Source: Flavobacteriaceae bacterium
GTDB lineage: Bacteria; Bacteroidota; Bacteroidia; Flavobacteriales; Flavobacteriaceae
NCBI GenBank assembly: GCA_002713705.1
Contig: PAUJ01000026.1
Location: 23,779-29,923, forward strand
Direction: 5' to 3'
DNA length: 6,145 nucleotides
The translations under genes and the position numbers were made by a program. Below the pieces are notes generated by a model that saw nothing but the letters and a program-made list of their open reading frames with translations, was not told the DNA's origin and searched no databases. This document shows, in pieces, positions 1 to 5,131 of this stretch; position 1 is the first letter of the stretch; each line of letters opens with the position of its first letter.

Positions 1-1
1 T

Positions 2-40
2 GAATTTAGATTTGTACCTTTATTGGAAGATAAAAATTAG
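2..40 (+). CDS. Possible C-terminal tail of a gene entering from the left edge
   Basis: One forward frame is open from the window edge to a TAG stop at 38-40 and would encode a 12-residue tail, EFRFVPLLEDKN. The composition is plausible for a protein end, and the gene would converge on the oxidase-like gene at 158. A second forward frame is also open, from position 3 to a TAA at 57-59, but its translation is rich in aromatic and basic residues and looks less like a natural terminus. With so few codons neither frame can be proven and the product cannot be named. The remaining bases up to 157 hold no gene and no convincing terminator hairpin. Confidence 0.25.
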   Translation, partial: EFRFVPLLEDKN

Positions 41-157
41 ACTATTTTTTGTAACTTAAGAATAATTAACCTTTATAGATGTATTTAATTTTCAAAAGGT
101 TTGTGTTTTGTAAAAATTGATACTGAAAGTTCTGTTGTTAAAGAAATGTACAAAGAA

Positions 158-691
158 TTAAATAGTATCAAAGCCATCAATGCTTTTAGTATTTTTGTCT
201 TTCCAATATTTCCGAATACCTTCTCTGCCTTTTTTATTATCAGATTCGGCTAATTGAGTTCGTTCTTCTTTAAATTCCATAAAGGGTACTGCGTAGCCAC
301 AAGAACTTTGCACTAAGTCAATATCCATTTCAATGATTTGTCGAGCACCTACATATTTATCGAAAAGAGGACTATATGCTACATATTCCTCTTCATTTTC
401 ATGAAAAATTTTGGCATTTCCGTACAACCTTAAAATAAGCGGCATTTCTTCAAAAGAACAAAACATAATGGTCATTCGATTATTATCTAATAAATGAGCA
501 GCAGTTTCATTCCCACTACCGGTAAGATTTAGCCAAATAATTTTTCTGTTATCAATTATTCTAAAAGTATTCATTCCTTTTGGAGACACGTTGACACTTC
601 CTTGAGCTCTTGCGGTACCTACAAAGAATATTTTTTGATCTTTTATAAAATTTTGTAATGCAGCGTTTAATTCTTTTAGTTGTTTCCCCAT
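158..691 (-). CDS. Pyridoxamine 5'-phosphate oxidase-like FMN-binding split-barrel protein
   Basis: This 177-residue protein belongs to the pyridoxamine 5'-phosphate oxidase-like (split beta-barrel flavin-binding) superfamily. Visible family segments are FFVGTA (22-27) followed by GSVNVSPKG (31-39), the stretch NLTGSGNETAAHL (55-67) and, near the C terminus, SSCGYAVPFM. The same order occurs in uncharacterised bacterial members annotated only as PPOX-family proteins. They probably bind FMN or a related cofactor in the cytoplasm; I see no signal peptide. This is not the vitamin B6 enzyme PdxH itself, and the substrate is unknown. An in-frame TTG at 704-706 would add five residues, but I prefer the ATG at 689-691 because AAAGGA lies just upstream of it. 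The gene follows smpB by 62 bp on the same strand and may be co-transcribed with it, although no functional link is apparent. Confidence 0.85.
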   Translation of the reverse strand: MGKQLKELNAALQNFIKDQKIFFVGTARAQGSVNVSPKGMNTFRIIDNRKIIWLNLTGSGNETAAHLLDNNRMTIMFCSFEEMPLILRLYGNAKIFHENEEEYVAYSPLFDKYVGARQIIEMDIDLVQSSCGYAVPFMEFKEERTQLAESDNKKGREGIRKYWKDKNTKSIDGFDTI

Positions 692-753
692 TTTTATTCC
701 TTTCAAATTGCGAGTTGTTTGATTACTTATTAGTTTAAAATAATATAGGATTT

Positions 754-1218
754 CTATTTATTGAAGTCCTTTTTTATTCTACTTAAATCACGTTGGTTAT
801 CCCGGTCTTTTAAGGTTTCTCTTTTATCAAATAATTTTTTTCCTTTACACAATGCGATTTCAACTTTTGCAAGTCCTTTTTCTGTAGTGAACATCAGTAA
901 GGGAATAATGGTTAGCCCAGAATTTTTAACTTGCTTTTCTAATTTTTTTAATTCATTTCTATTAAGCAATAGTTTGCGTTCACTTTTTGGGGTGTGATTA
1001 AAGTGTGCTGCGTGCGAATACTCTTGTATGGTCATGTTAATAACAAACAATTCGTTATTACTAAACTCGCAAAAAGCCTCTGTAATAGATGCTTTTCCTT
1101 CTCTAATAGCTTTTATTTCAGTTCCTTGTAATACAATTCCTGCAATAAATTTATCCAAGATTTCATATTCAAATCGAGCCTTTTTATTTTTTATTTTTAT
1201 TGTTTTTTGAATCGCCAT
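754..1218 (-). CDS. smpB: SsrA-binding protein SmpB
   Basis: SmpB binds tmRNA (SsrA) and delivers it to stalled ribosomes for trans-translation, which tags unfinished peptides for degradation. The 154-residue length is normal for the family. The N-terminal KNKKARFEYEILD stretch and the GTEIKAIREGKASI block form the oligonucleotide-binding beta barrel. SERKLLLNRNEL follows, and then GKKLFDKRETLKDRD leads into the basic C-terminal tail (RDLSRIKKDFNK) that becomes helical in the decoding centre. All conserved blocks are present and the frame is intact. The ATG at 1216-1218 starts with the common MAIQK opening. A 183 bp gap separates it from the phosphatase gene upstream, so it probably has its own promoter. 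No tmRNA gene is found beside it in this window. Confidence 0.97.
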   Translation of the reverse strand: MAIQKTIKIKNKKARFEYEILDKFIAGIVLQGTEIKAIREGKASITEAFCEFSNNELFVINMTIQEYSHAAHFNHTPKSERKLLLNRNELKKLEKQVKNSGLTIIPLLMFTTEKGLAKVEIALCKGKKLFDKRETLKDRDNQRDLSRIKKDFNK

Positions 1219-1225
1219 AATATTG

Positions 1226-1233
1226 CAAAAATA
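1226..1233 (-). promoter_or_regulatory. Candidate -7 box ahead of smpB
   Basis: On the minus strand the sequence TATTTTTG matches the Bacteroidota -7 consensus TAnnTTTG. It ends only 7 bases before the smpB ATG, so the transcript would be almost leaderless. I found no -33 TTTG at the usual spacing, and in such AT-rich DNA one chance match is not unlikely. The wider gap 1219-1401 shows nothing else clear. Confidence 0.25.
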
Positions 1234-1401
1234 GGTAAACTATTTATGTAATATATATACATTTAACTATTGTCTCATTTTTCTAAAATAAATATAATAT
1301 AAAAAATAGTTCTAATAGTTTAGATCTTGATGTGTATTTATTAATGGAGAATTAAAATTGGCATTAAAATTGAAAATATAATAGGTGCTATTTTAGATTA
1401 A

Positions 1402-1923
1402 TTACTCATTATGATCTTCAATAATAACTGAAGATATCCCATCATCGATAGTAACAATAAAAAGTTTGCCATTATCACTATCGTTAATTTGCGAATATTC
1501 TTGTTTTCCAACAATAGCATTCACAAAGGCTGGAGTCGTATTACTATGACCTACAATTAATACGGATTGTTTTTCTGTTTGTGTTTTAAATTCTTCATTA
1601 AATAAATTTTCTGTATCATAACTTAATACTTCTAAACCTTTAGATTTTGCAGTTGGAGCTGCTGTTTGCTGAGTTCTTTTATAATGTGTTGAATATATTT
1701 TATCAAAAGAAACATCTTTAAAAACTTTCGACCAGTTTTCAGCTCTCTTTAAGCCAACTTCGGTTAATTGAGGGTCCATGGTCTTTGTCCTTCTGTCCTT
1801 TTCAGCATGTCTTATTAAGTAATACGTTGTGACATCACTTTTTACAACTTCTTGTTCTTTTTTATCAGATTTACAGGAAAAAACGAATGTGAAAATTAAA
1901 AGTAATAACAGAATCTTTTTCAT
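1402..1923 (-). CDS. SixA-like histidine phosphatase lipoprotein
   Basis: This 173-residue protein is a histidine phosphatase (phosphoglycerate mutase-like branch) anchored as a lipoprotein. Residues 1-16 are a signal peptide with a lipobox, VFSC, so Cys17 should be lipidated and the protein held on a membrane facing the periplasm or the surface. The catalytic motif is YLIRHAEK (35-42), with nucleophile His39 after Arg38. Further active-site residues are Arg83 in the YSTHYKRTQQTA stretch and His126 in VGHSNTTP. The short form without an inserted cap domain resembles SixA, which dephosphorylates phosphohistidine, but SixA is cytoplasmic while this is exported, so the substrate is unknown and could be a small phosphoester. 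The gene lies 32 bp after the thioesterase gene and is probably transcribed with it and the TetR gene. Confidence 0.85.
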   Translation of the reverse strand: MKKILLLLLIFTFVFSCKSDKKEQEVVKSDVTTYYLIRHAEKDRRTKTMDPQLTEVGLKRAENWSKVFKDVSFDKIYSTHYKRTQQTAAPTAKSKGLEVLSYDTENLFNEEFKTQTEKQSVLIVGHSNTTPAFVNAIVGKQEYSQINDSDNGKLFIVTIDDGISSVIIEDHNE

Positions 1924-1940
1924 ATCAATATATTTTAAAA

Positions 1941-1948
1941 CAAACTTA
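1941..1948 (-). promoter_or_regulatory. Candidate internal -7 box ahead of the phosphatase gene
   Basis: Minus-strand TAAGTTTG is an exact match to TAnnTTTG and lies 17 bases before the ATG of the phosphatase gene, in the 32 bp gap after the thioesterase gene. No -33 element is recognisable upstream. If it works, the phosphatase could be expressed apart from the TetR-controlled transcript. Confidence 0.3.
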
Positions 1949-1955
1949 AGGATTT

Positions 1956-2465
1956 TTAAATAATCGCTGGTTTTTTTGAAAATTTGAAATTCTTCTTAAA
2001 ATAATTTATTCTTATTTCAAATTGGGTAGTTTTTATAGGGTTTAGGACACTATTAAATAAATTCATTAATTCTTCAGAATGCTGTTCTCTTTTTTGTTTC
2101 ATTAAATTAAAATACACCAAGGTACTCCACATAACTGCTTTAATTTTTGTCTTGTCCTTGTTCCACATTTTCATTTCAATAGATATGCTAGAAGTGTCAA
2201 ATTTTAATACTTGAGATTCAATAATAACTTCTTCCATTAAAAAAGCAGGATTGATGTAGCTAATTTGATTACTGGCAACAACCCAGCTTTTCCCTTCGGT
2301 TCTAGCCATTTTATAGATGTCGATTTCGTAATGCTCTAATATTTGATCTTCGCGTGCGTTGACAAAATAGTTTAAATAAGCTGCATTGTTTAGATGGTTA
2401 AAAGGATCACAATCTTGAAATCTTATTTTAACAGCGCTTTGTAATATATTGGGTAATTTTTTCAT
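1956..2465 (-). CDS. Acyl-CoA thioesterase, hotdog fold (4-hydroxybenzoyl-CoA thioesterase-like)
   Basis: This 169-residue protein is a single hotdog domain of the YbgC/FadM/4-hydroxybenzoyl-CoA thioesterase type, expected to hydrolyse an acyl-CoA to free acid and CoA in the cytoplasm. The signature lies at the N terminus: VKIRFQDCDPFNHLNNAAY (12-30). The second Asp of the DCDP motif, Asp20, aligns with the catalytic Asp of the 4-hydroxybenzoyl-CoA enzyme, and the HLNN segment is typical of the family. The usual length is about 130-150 residues; the extra length here is a basic C-terminal tail (INYFKKNFKFSKKPAII) outside the core fold. The gene starts 8 bp after the TetR stop codon, so the two are almost certainly one transcript and the repressor probably controls it. 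The acyl substrate cannot be read from the sequence. Confidence 0.88.
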   Translation of the reverse strand: MKKLPNILQSAVKIRFQDCDPFNHLNNAAYLNYFVNAREDQILEHYEIDIYKMARTEGKSWVVASNQISYINPAFLMEEVIIESQVLKFDTSSISIEMKMWNKDKTKIKAVMWSTLVYFNLMKQKREQHSEELMNLFNSVLNPIKTTQFEIRINYFKKNFKFSKKPAII

Positions 2466-2473
2466 ATAAATTT

Positions 2474-3070
2474 TTAGTTTTCTATATCGTTTTTAATGAT
2501 GGAATCCATTTCTATCATTGATTGTTTTAAATATTGGTCGTCATCCATGGTATAGGTCATAAATATCGCTCCTTGTATATGACTGTATAAACGTTTTGAA
2601 AATAGATGAGAGTTTACCTCTTGTTTAATCTCACCAGTTTCTTTTCCCCAATCTATCAATTTTGAAATATTATGCTGAGTTTTATTGATCACTAACCGAA
2701 CATGTTCTATAAGTATTGTGTCTTGATGATTTGCATCAACTCCTATGTTTAAGATAGGGCAACCTCCAAGTTCTCTACTAAAGTCATAATAATTACGATA
2801 AAAATCTGTAATTAAAAATAATTTTTGAAGTGGAGATTTACTTTGTTCTTGATGTTTAGCAACTTTTAATAAAAGATCATTTACGTTTTTATGAAAAGCA
2901 GCAATAGCAATAGCTTCTTTATTTTCAAAATTCCCATAAATAGCACCTTTGGTTAAATTGGTTGCATTTGTAATATCCGACATAGAAGTTGCTGCATACC
3001 CTTTTTTGTTAAATATAGGAGCAACGGTTTCAATGATAAATTTAGAGGTAAGCTCAGATTTCGTTAACAT
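2474..3070 (-). CDS. TetR/AcrR-family transcriptional repressor
   Basis: This 198-residue protein has the N-terminal helix-turn-helix of TetR/AcrR repressors: APIFNKKGYAATSMSDIT, then the recognition region TNLTKGAIYGNFENKE (about residues 37-52). The ligand-binding half contains GGCPILNIGVDA, a block common in one TetR subgroup; its single cysteine (Cys104) may or may not sense a ligand. I chose the ATG at 3068-3070. An in-frame TTG at 3089-3091 would lie inside the likely -7 box, so it is an unlikely start. The gene leads the probable operon TetR, thioesterase, phosphatase. A perfect 30-bp inverted repeat just upstream is the likely autoregulatory operator. The inducer is unknown; an acyl-CoA or fatty acid would fit the thioesterase neighbour but is only a guess. 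Confidence 0.93.
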   Translation of the reverse strand: MLTKSELTSKFIIETVAPIFNKKGYAATSMSDITNATNLTKGAIYGNFENKEAIAIAAFHKNVNDLLLKVAKHQEQSKSPLQKLFLITDFYRNYYDFSRELGGCPILNIGVDANHQDTILIEHVRLVINKTQHNISKLIDWGKETGEIKQEVNSHLFSKRLYSHIQGAIFMTYTMDDDQYLKQSMIEMDSIIKNDIEN

Positions 3071-3088
3071 TATTGTTAGTTTAATGCA

Positions 3089-3096
3089 CAAATATA
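3089..3096 (-). promoter_or_regulatory. -7 promoter box of the TetR operon
   Basis: Minus-strand TATATTTG is an exact match to the Bacteroidota -7 consensus TAnnTTTG. It lies 18 bases before the chosen ATG of the TetR gene, leaving a short leader, and its first base overlaps the inverted repeat. No clear -33 TTTG is seen; that region is occupied by the palindrome. Confidence 0.55.
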
Positions 3097-3125
3097 TAAA
3101 AATATACCGAATGGTATATTTTTAT
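3096..3125. promoter_or_regulatory. Inverted-repeat operator, probably bound by the adjacent TetR protein
   Basis: Two perfect 13-base arms (3096-3108 and 3113-3125) flank a GAAT spacer. The core is AATATACCGAATGGTATATT, with the ACC/GGT half-sites typical of TetR-family operators. The site covers the region from the -7 box toward -33 of the TetR promoter, so bound repressor would block polymerase. It also lies about 120 bases upstream of the divergent redoxin gene, where an effect is less certain. Confidence 0.75.
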
Positions 3126-3149
3126 TTTTTAAAGACTTAATTTAAAAAT

Positions 3150-3190
3150 AGCTGAAATAGCTGAAATAGCTGAAATAGCTGAAATAGCTG
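3150..3190. repeat. Tandem array of a 9-bp repeat (AGCTGAAAT)
   Basis: Four perfect copies of AGCTGAAAT (3150-3158, 3159-3167, 3168-3176, 3177-3185) are followed by a partial fifth, AGCTG. The array is not coding: TGA recurs in one forward frame and no gene covers it. It lies in the divergent region between the TetR operator and the first redoxin gene, ending about 20 bases before the candidate -7 box of that gene. Identical short units of this kind change copy number by strand slippage. Confidence 0.95.
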
Positions 3191-3211
3191 GTAAATTGTT
3201 AAAAAAAAAAT

Positions 3212-3219
3212 TATAATTG
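3212..3219 (+). promoter_or_regulatory. Candidate -7 box of the first redoxin gene
   Basis: TATAATTG differs from TAnnTTTG at one base and lies 26 bases before the ATG at 3246. A TTG at 3196-3198 is the nearest -33 candidate, but the 13-base gap is shorter than the roughly 19 bases usually seen. The gap includes ten consecutive A (3201-3210), a possible slippage site that would change this spacing. Confidence 0.35.
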
Positions 3220-3245
3220 CATTAAAATAACAAAACAAACTAAAT

Positions 3246-4043
3246 ATGAAAAAAATCACTTCCCTTTTATTGTTTTTTGCAATTTCATTTTTTGCAAATT
3301 CACAAGTAAACAACTACAATGTTGGTGATATTGTAGATGATTTTACGGTAACTGATGTTAACGGAGTTGAGCATAATCTATATGAATATGCTGTTGCTGG
3401 AAAATATATTTATTTAGATTTCTTCTTTGACACTTGTGGTCCTTGTCAAGCTACTACCCCAATTTTTAATGAATTTTATGATAAATATGGTTGTAATGAA
3501 GGGGAGCTTATTATGATTTCTGTTAATGATGGAACAGATGGTGATCAAGAAGTTATTGATTTTGAAGAAACTTATGGTGGATCTTTTAATCACGCACCTG
3601 CAGTTAGTGCTGATGGTGGAGCAGGAGCGGTAGATAGTAATTTCGGTATTGCTGCTTACCCAACTTATATTTTGATTGGTCCAGATACAACTTTATTAGA
3701 AAATGATATTTGGCCCTTAACTGATGTTAGTACTTTTGAAGCTACTTTTCCTATTGGTTTAGTCCCAGAAGTATTGGAATGTACAGAATTAGGTGTTACT
3801 GATGTTCAGAATGTTGAATTTGCTATTGTACCATCTGTATCTAATGGTCAAAACATTTCCCTAATTATGGAAAGTCAAGAAGCGAAAAATATTCAAGTAT
3901 ATGATATTACAGGAAGAGAAGTTTATTCTCAAAATGTAAACGCTAACAATATGGTATTTAGTTTGAATGTAAGTTCTGGAACTTATTTACTAAGAGTAAA
4001 TACAGAAACTAGTTCTGCTACAAAAAAGATAATTATAAAATAA
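3246..4043 (+). CDS. Secreted TlpA-like thioredoxin-fold protein with T9SS type A sorting domain (CGPC paralogue)
   Basis: This 265-residue protein has three parts. Residues 1-20 are a Sec signal peptide ending near NSQ. Residues of about 24-175 form a TlpA/redoxin-type thioredoxin domain with GDIVDDFTVTDVNG, the redox motif Cys64-Gly-Pro-Cys67 and the cis-proline Pro139 in AYPT. The last 75 or so residues are a T9SS type A sorting domain with VYDITGREVY, a GTYLLRV strand and the ending KKIIIK, which directs export across the outer membrane and usually surface attachment or release. A thiol-disulfide role outside the cell is likely; the partner is unknown. Two further cysteines (Cys83, Cys179) are shared with the paralogue at 4273 and could form a structural disulfide. 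The ATG follows an A-rich leader typical of the phylum. No strong terminator follows, only a 16-base AT-rich palindrome. Confidence 0.9.
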   Translation: MKKITSLLLFFAISFFANSQVNNYNVGDIVDDFTVTDVNGVEHNLYEYAVAGKYIYLDFFFDTCGPCQATTPIFNEFYDKYGCNEGELIMISVNDGTDGDQEVIDFEETYGGSFNHAPAVSADGGAGAVDSNFGIAAYPTYILIGPDTTLLENDIWPLTDVSTFEATFPIGLVPEVLECTELGVTDVQNVEFAIVPSVSNGQNISLIMESQEAKNIQVYDITGREVYSQNVNANNMVFSLNVSSGTYLLRVNTETSSATKKIIIK

Positions 4044-4057
4044 ACTAGTTTATTAAC

Positions 4058-4128
4058 TTAACCATTTACCAAATCATTTTCATTTCTAAAAACTATCAGC
4101 AGCATAATACCATCTAAAGTTACTTTTC
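4058..4128 (-). pseudogene. clpB: Remnant of the clpB 3' end
   Basis: Read on the minus strand this segment encodes KVTLDGIMLL, then IVFRNENDLVNG and a stop. The intact clpB in the same window ends KVTVDSIILL, DSFNDE, IVFRNENNLVES and a stop. The match runs from the Lys codon to the stop codon at the same place, with one in-frame 18-base loss removing the equivalent of DSFNDE. At base level 4068-4096 matches 5142-5170 at 28 of 29 positions, and 4097-4128 matches 5189-5220 at 24 of 32. Before the Lys codon the reading frame has TGA where clpB has a Gly codon, and similarity fades. The fragment is far too short to function as ClpB; it marks the end of the duplicated unit. Confidence 0.88.
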
Positions 4129-4231
4129 AAATTTTAAATAAATTTTATTTTTTTAATATTTGTGCAGTAGGGTAAATTAGATTTAAATTGTTATAATCAT
4201 TAAACATAGAATTATATAGCTTGATTTAATC

Positions 4232-4239
4232 TATATTCG
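4232..4239 (+). promoter_or_regulatory. Candidate -7 box of the second redoxin gene
   Basis: TATATTCG differs by one base from TAnnTTTG and lies 33 bases before the ATG at 4273. No -33 element at normal spacing is evident. The box is unlike the one ahead of the first paralogue, so the two genes may be driven differently, although read-through from the first gene is also possible. Confidence 0.3.
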
Positions 4240-4272
4240 TATGATTTATCTAAAATAATTAAACAAAACAAT

Positions 4273-5067
4273 ATGAAAAAATTTATTTCGCTAGCATTAT
4301 TATTGCTAATCACATTAGTGTCTTTTGCACAGACCAATAACTATAATGTAGGAGATGTAGTAGATGATTTTACAGTGACCGATGTTTACGGTGTTCAGCA
4401 TAATCTTTATGAATATGCTGATGATGGAAAATATATTTATTTAGATTTCTTTTTCGATACATGTGGAATTTGTCAACAAACAATTCCAATATTCAATGAA
4501 TTTTTTGATAAATACGGTTGTAATCAAGGAGATTTAATTATGATTTCCATGAATAACGGTACTGATTCAGATGCAGAAGTATTAGCATTTGAAAATACAT
4601 TTGGAGGGCCTTTTAATCATGCGCCAGCTATAAGTGCAGATGGAGGTGCTGGAGCAGTAAAGGATAATTTTGGAGTTAATGGTTATCCCACTATCTGTAT
4701 GATTGGACCTGACAGAACTCTTATAGCTTCACAGATTTGGCCTGTAGAAGACATTACTACTTTTGAAGCTACTTTTCCAGGAGGTTTTGAACCAGATATT
4801 TTGGTGTGCTCACTTGGTATTACTGATTTAACAATTCCAAGTTTCTCAATCTTCCCATCAGTTTCAAATGGTCAAAACATTACAATTGTAATGAACAATC
4901 AGGTAGCTAAAAGTATTAAGATTTACGATATCACTGGTAGAGAAGTATATTCAAAAAATGCAAATTCAAGCGATGTAAAATTTAGTTTAAATGTAAGTTC
5001 AGGTGCTTATTTTGTAAAAGTTTATACTGAAAGTAATTCAGCAATAAAAAAGATTATTATTAAATAA
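4273..5067 (+). CDS. Secreted TlpA-like thioredoxin-fold protein with T9SS type A sorting domain (CGIC paralogue)
   Basis: This 264-residue paralogue of the protein at 3246 has the same layout: signal peptide 1-20 (ending SFAQ), a thioredoxin domain with cis-proline Pro139 (GYPT), and a T9SS sorting domain with IYDITGREVY and the ending KKIIIK. By hand alignment residues 21-169 match the first paralogue at 110 of 149 positions and the last 74 residues at 48 of 74; the signal peptides differ more. The redox motif here is Cys64-Gly-Ile-Cys67 rather than CGPC, a position known in thioredoxin-fold proteins to tune redox potential, and there is an extra Cys142 next to the cis-proline loop. Cys83 and Cys179 are retained. 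Both copies are intact, so both are probably expressed. A strong terminator follows. Confidence 0.9.
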   Translation: MKKFISLALLLLITLVSFAQTNNYNVGDVVDDFTVTDVYGVQHNLYEYADDGKYIYLDFFFDTCGICQQTIPIFNEFFDKYGCNQGDLIMISMNNGTDSDAEVLAFENTFGGPFNHAPAISADGGAGAVKDNFGVNGYPTICMIGPDRTLIASQIWPVEDITTFEATFPGGFEPDILVCSLGITDLTIPSFSIFPSVSNGQNITIVMNNQVAKSIKIYDITGREVYSKNANSSDVKFSLNVSSGAYFVKVYTESNSAIKKIIIK

Positions 5068-5085
5068 AATAATTTCATTTATAAT

Positions 5086-5119
5086 AAAAAACCTTCAGTG
5101 TAGTTTCTGAAGGTTTTTT
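5086..5119. terminator. Bidirectional intrinsic terminator between the second redoxin gene and clpB
   Basis: The stem pairs ACCTTCAG with CTGAAGGT around an 8-base loop (5099-5106), and flanking runs of A and T extend pairing to 13 base pairs. The T run on each strand after the stem allows it to stop both the plus-strand redoxin transcript and the minus-strand clpB transcript. It lies 18 bases after the redoxin stop codon and 12 bases after the clpB stop codon. Confidence 0.93.
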
Positions 5120-5131
5120 TATTGTTTAAAA

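Larger units (their letters stand above)
3223..4128 (+). repeat. Tandem duplication, copy 1 (redoxin gene plus clpB tail remnant)
   Basis: Copy 1 begins in the A-rich leader (TAAAATAA at 3223), includes the whole first redoxin gene and ends in a fragment of the clpB 3' end. It matches copy 2 at 4251-5220. In a 132-base stretch of the redoxin coding region compared by eye, 112 bases are identical. The aligned clpB-tail portions match at 52 of 61 bases outside one 18-base gap. Similar divergence in both parts fits a single event. Copy 1 lacks the terminator that copy 2 carries between redoxin and clpB. Confidence 0.85.

Noticed and set aside
692..706. TTG start extending the oxidase-like protein by five residues
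   Set aside because: The ATG at 689-691 has AAAGGA just upstream and begins the conserved part; the TTG-derived residues add no family sequence.
761..1210. Two plus-strand open frames (761-997 and 1028-1210) opposite smpB
   Set aside because: They lie antisense inside a clear smpB gene, encode hydrophobic low-complexity sequence typical of reverse frames in AT-rich DNA, and resemble no family.
1246..1262. ATGTA/TACAT inverted repeat upstream of smpB
   Set aside because: Five-base arms around ATATATA are expected by chance in this AT-rich gap and no regulator is linked to it.
1380..1392. Hairpin AATAG-GTG-CTATT after the phosphatase gene as a terminator
   Set aside because: The stem is only five mostly A-T pairs and it lacks a clear T run on the minus strand, so it does not meet a reasonable standard.
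1219..1401. Possible tmRNA or other small RNA next to smpB
   Set aside because: The gap is too short for tmRNA, has no tRNA-like acceptor end with CCA and no stable fold that I can see.
2949..3140. Plus-strand open frame antisense to the start of the TetR gene
   Set aside because: It overlaps the TetR helix-turn-helix coding region and runs through the operator and promoter, so it is a reverse-frame artefact.
3150..3190. Short CRISPR-like array
   Set aside because: The 9-base units abut directly with no spacers and no cas genes are near; it is a simple tandem repeat.
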